Under the pieces are notes generated by a model, which did not search any database, had not been told where the DNA came from, and saw only the letters and a list, made by a program, of their open reading frames with translations. DNA of 10,928 bases from the NCBI GenBank assembly GCA_017882935.1, contig JADGOP010000034.1, positions 1 through 10,928 on the forward strand, written 5' to 3'. Origin of the DNA: Actinomycetota bacterium. Its GTDB lineage: Bacteria > Actinomycetota > Acidimicrobiia > Acidimicrobiales > Iamiaceae. The position numbers and the translations under genes were made by a program. Of this stretch, positions 9,706-10,928 are shown piece after piece; positions within the stretch are counted from its first letter, which is position 1, and every line of letters begins with the position of its first letter.

Positions 9706-10469
9706 ACCCACCGCTGCCCTCCGACGACCTGCCCGCCGGAGCCCGCGACCTGTGGGAGGCCAACGCCCAGTGGTGGCAGGAGGGCTTCACCGAGGGCGCC
9801 GACCCCGAGTACGAGGAGCAGATCCTGCCGTTGGCGGCGCGCTGGCTCGCCGGGGCGGCCCGGGTGCTCGACGTGGGCTGCGGCGAGGGACAGGTCGCCC
9901 GCCTCGCCGTGGCCGGGGGCGCCACCACCGTCGTCGGCGTCGATCCCACCTGGGCCCAGGTGCTCGAAGCCGACGGTCGCGCGGGCGGTCCGGCCTACGC
10001 CCGGGCGGGCGCCGCTGACCTGCCGTTCGGCGACGCCTCGTTCGACGCCGTCGTGGCGTGCCTCGTGTTCGAGCACATCGAGCGCGTCGACGACGCCATC
10101 GCGGAGGTGGCCCGGGTGCTCGCCCCCGGTGGACGCTTCGCCTTCTTCCTCAACCACCCGCTGCTGCAGACCCCGCAGAGCGGCTGGATCGACGACCAGG
10201 TGCTCGACCCGCCGGAGCAGTACTGGCGCATCGGCCCCTACCTCGTCGAGGACCTCTCCATCGAGGAGGTGGAGAAGGACGTGTTCATCCCCTTCATCCA
10301 CCGGCCGCTGTCGCGCTACGTGAACGCCCTGGCATCCAACGGGCTGCTGCTTCACCACATGGAGGAGCCGGCCCCGCCACCGGGGTTCCTGGCCCGCGCC
10401 GCCGAGTACGAGGCGGCCGCCACCATCCCCCGCCTGCTGCTGCTCGTCACGCAGAAGGCGAGCGGGTAG
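9702..10469 (+). CDS. Class I SAM-dependent methyltransferase
   Basis: A 255-residue soluble protein with a Rossmann-type Methyltransf_11 fold that would use S-adenosylmethionine. Motif I is VLDVGCGEG (55-63). The acidic residue binding the SAM ribose is D81 in VGVDPT. Motif II/III is ADLPFGDASFDAVVA (105-119) and the post-motif is LAPGGRFAFF (140-149). The C-terminal part, with NHPLLQ (151-156) and HRPLSRYVNALASNGL (200-215), probably forms the substrate cap seen in many small-molecule methyltransferases. The GTG start overlaps the uvrC stop as GTGA, so translation is likely coupled to uvrC. This place is often taken by rapZ-yvcK-whiA in actinobacteria, and that cluster is not seen here. The substrate is unknown, and a role in DNA repair should not be assumed from the neighbour. 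Confidence 0.9.
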   Translation: MNPPLPSDDLPAGARDLWEANAQWWQEGFTEGADPEYEEQILPLAARWLAGAARVLDVGCGEGQVARLAVAGGATTVVGVDPTWAQVLEADGRAGGPAYARAGAADLPFGDASFDAVVACLVFEHIERVDDAIAEVARVLAPGGRFAFFLNHPLLQTPQSGWIDDQVLDPPEQYWRIGPYLVEDLSIEEVEKDVFIPFIHRPLSRYVNALASNGLLLHHMEEPAPPPGFLARAAEYEAAATIPRLLLLVTQKASG

Positions 10470-10493
10470 CCCCACCTTCTCCTTCTCGCGTTT

Positions 10494-10512
10494 CCCCCGA
10501 AGCGCACGGGGG
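10494..10512. terminator. GC-rich hairpin between convergent ends
   Basis: CCCCCG and CGGGGG form a perfect 6-base-pair stem with a 7-base loop. It lies 24 bases after the methyltransferase stop and directly abuts the TGA (10515-10513) of the minus-strand remnant. No T-tract follows on either strand. Its position suggests a shared two-way terminator, though this is not certain. Confidence 0.4.
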
Positions 10513-10683
10513 TCAGCGGGGGTCGGAGCCCTCGTGGACGTCGGCGACCCAGGTGCCGGTGATCGACAACGGCGTGAGCGCCATGGTGGCGCGCAGCAGC
10601 CAGTCGATGACCACCTGGGGTGACTCCTCGGCGGGAACCGTGAGCACCAGCCCGCGCCCCACCGAGTCGGAGCTCCCCCCCTT
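10513..10683 (-). pseudogene. 3' end of a gene on the minus strand, 5' part missing
   Basis: The minus frame ending at TGA (10515-10513) reads ...RGLVLTVPAEESPQVV, then IDWLLRATMALTPLSITGT and WVADVHEGSDPR. Almost every codon ends in G or C and the residue mix is protein-like, as for a true C-terminus. The frame closes upstream at TAG (10686-10684), next to a run of seven C on the plus strand (10675-10681). The only start inside is GTG at 10662, which would give 49 residues. I do not recognise the family. It is either a small gene or, more likely, the tail of a gene cut by rearrangement or by a join in the assembly. It overlaps the start of the next plus-strand gene, which is another sign that something happened here. 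Confidence 0.4.
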
Positions 10684-10928
10684 CTACCCGGACGACTACC
10701 ACGCTTACAATGAGAACCACGGCGCCGTCGCCCGCCTACTGGTGCAGGCCAGGGCCCGATCACGGGCCCGTTTCTACGGCCGGTTGATCCAGAGCAGCCC
10801 GGGGCGGCTGTTCGACGTCGGCACCGGCGACTGCCGGCACTTCGACGAGCTCCGCCGCCACCTCGACCTCGAGTGCGCAGGGATCGAGATCCAGCCGGAG
10901 ATCGCGGCCAAGGGCCGGGCCCGCGGCT
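10640..10928 (+). CDS. Second SAM-dependent methyltransferase, N-terminal part
   Basis: The frame stays open to the window edge, giving about 96 residues from the GTG at 10640. An in-frame ATG at 10607 is an alternative start; neither has a strong ribosome-binding site, and the true start may have been lost at the junction near 10,680. FYPDDYHAYNENHG (residues 15-28) is followed by an arginine-rich helix (ARARSRARFYGRL). Motif I is RLFDVGTGDCRHFDEL, and GIEIQPE supplies the acidic residue expected to bind the SAM ribose. This is the usual order in class I methyltransferases, some of which modify sugars or cell-wall glycans. Codons ending in A or T (GCT, AAT, CTA, CGA, TCA, CGT, GCA) are more frequent than in the other genes, which may mean a different origin. 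The substrate is unknown. Confidence 0.68.
   Translation, partial: MSTSPRPTESELPPFYPDDYHAYNENHGAVARLLVQARARSRARFYGRLIQSSPGRLFDVGTGDCRHFDELRRHLDLECAGIEIQPEIAAKGRARG

Noticed and set aside
6211..9711. Open minus-strand frame of 1,166 codons through uvrC and the GT39 gene
   Set aside because: Only the part from the ATG at 7755 is a real protein. The rest is antisense to uvrC, is low in complexity and shows no domain. Stops are rare because of the high GC content.

Overview
The window is very GC-rich, with almost every codon ending in G or C and several GTG starts. Promoter-like TAnnnT hexamers sit only 6 to 8 bases before start codons, and one operator matches the Gram-positive LexA box. Together these point to an actinobacterium. 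An acidimicrobial-type lineage is my guess and cannot be proven from this sequence.

Layout, left to right. Positions 1-686 (minus) hold the N-terminal part of a multi-membrane protein of GT-C glycosyltransferase type, cut off by the window edge. It is divergent from a GT87-like membrane mannosyltransferase (752-1993, plus). Six bases further on lies uvrA (2000-4843, plus), with a perfect palindromic SOS box inside the 3' end of the GT87-like gene. uvrA converges on nadA, quinolinate synthase (minus, start 6017), across 37 bases that hold a short terminator-like hairpin. Upstream of nadA, on the same strand, is a GT39/PMT-type membrane glycosyltransferase (6211-7755, minus). This is divergent from uvrC (7816-9705, plus) across only 60 bases. 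uvrC overlaps a class I SAM methyltransferase (9702-10469) by GTGA. The right end holds a 3' gene remnant on the minus strand (10513-10683), and a second methyltransferase begins on the plus strand and runs off the window.

Functionally, UvrA and UvrC are two of the three proteins of UvrABC nucleotide excision repair; no uvrB lies in the window. NadA makes quinolinate for de novo NAD synthesis. The three membrane proteins probably act on lipid-linked sugars for cell-envelope glycans, but their substrates cannot be read from sequence.

I did not find a convincing unknown system. The points most worth following are the SOS operator embedded in coding sequence, the repeated leaderless start layout, the overlapping divergent uvrC promoter region, and the apparent gene-truncation junction near 10,680.
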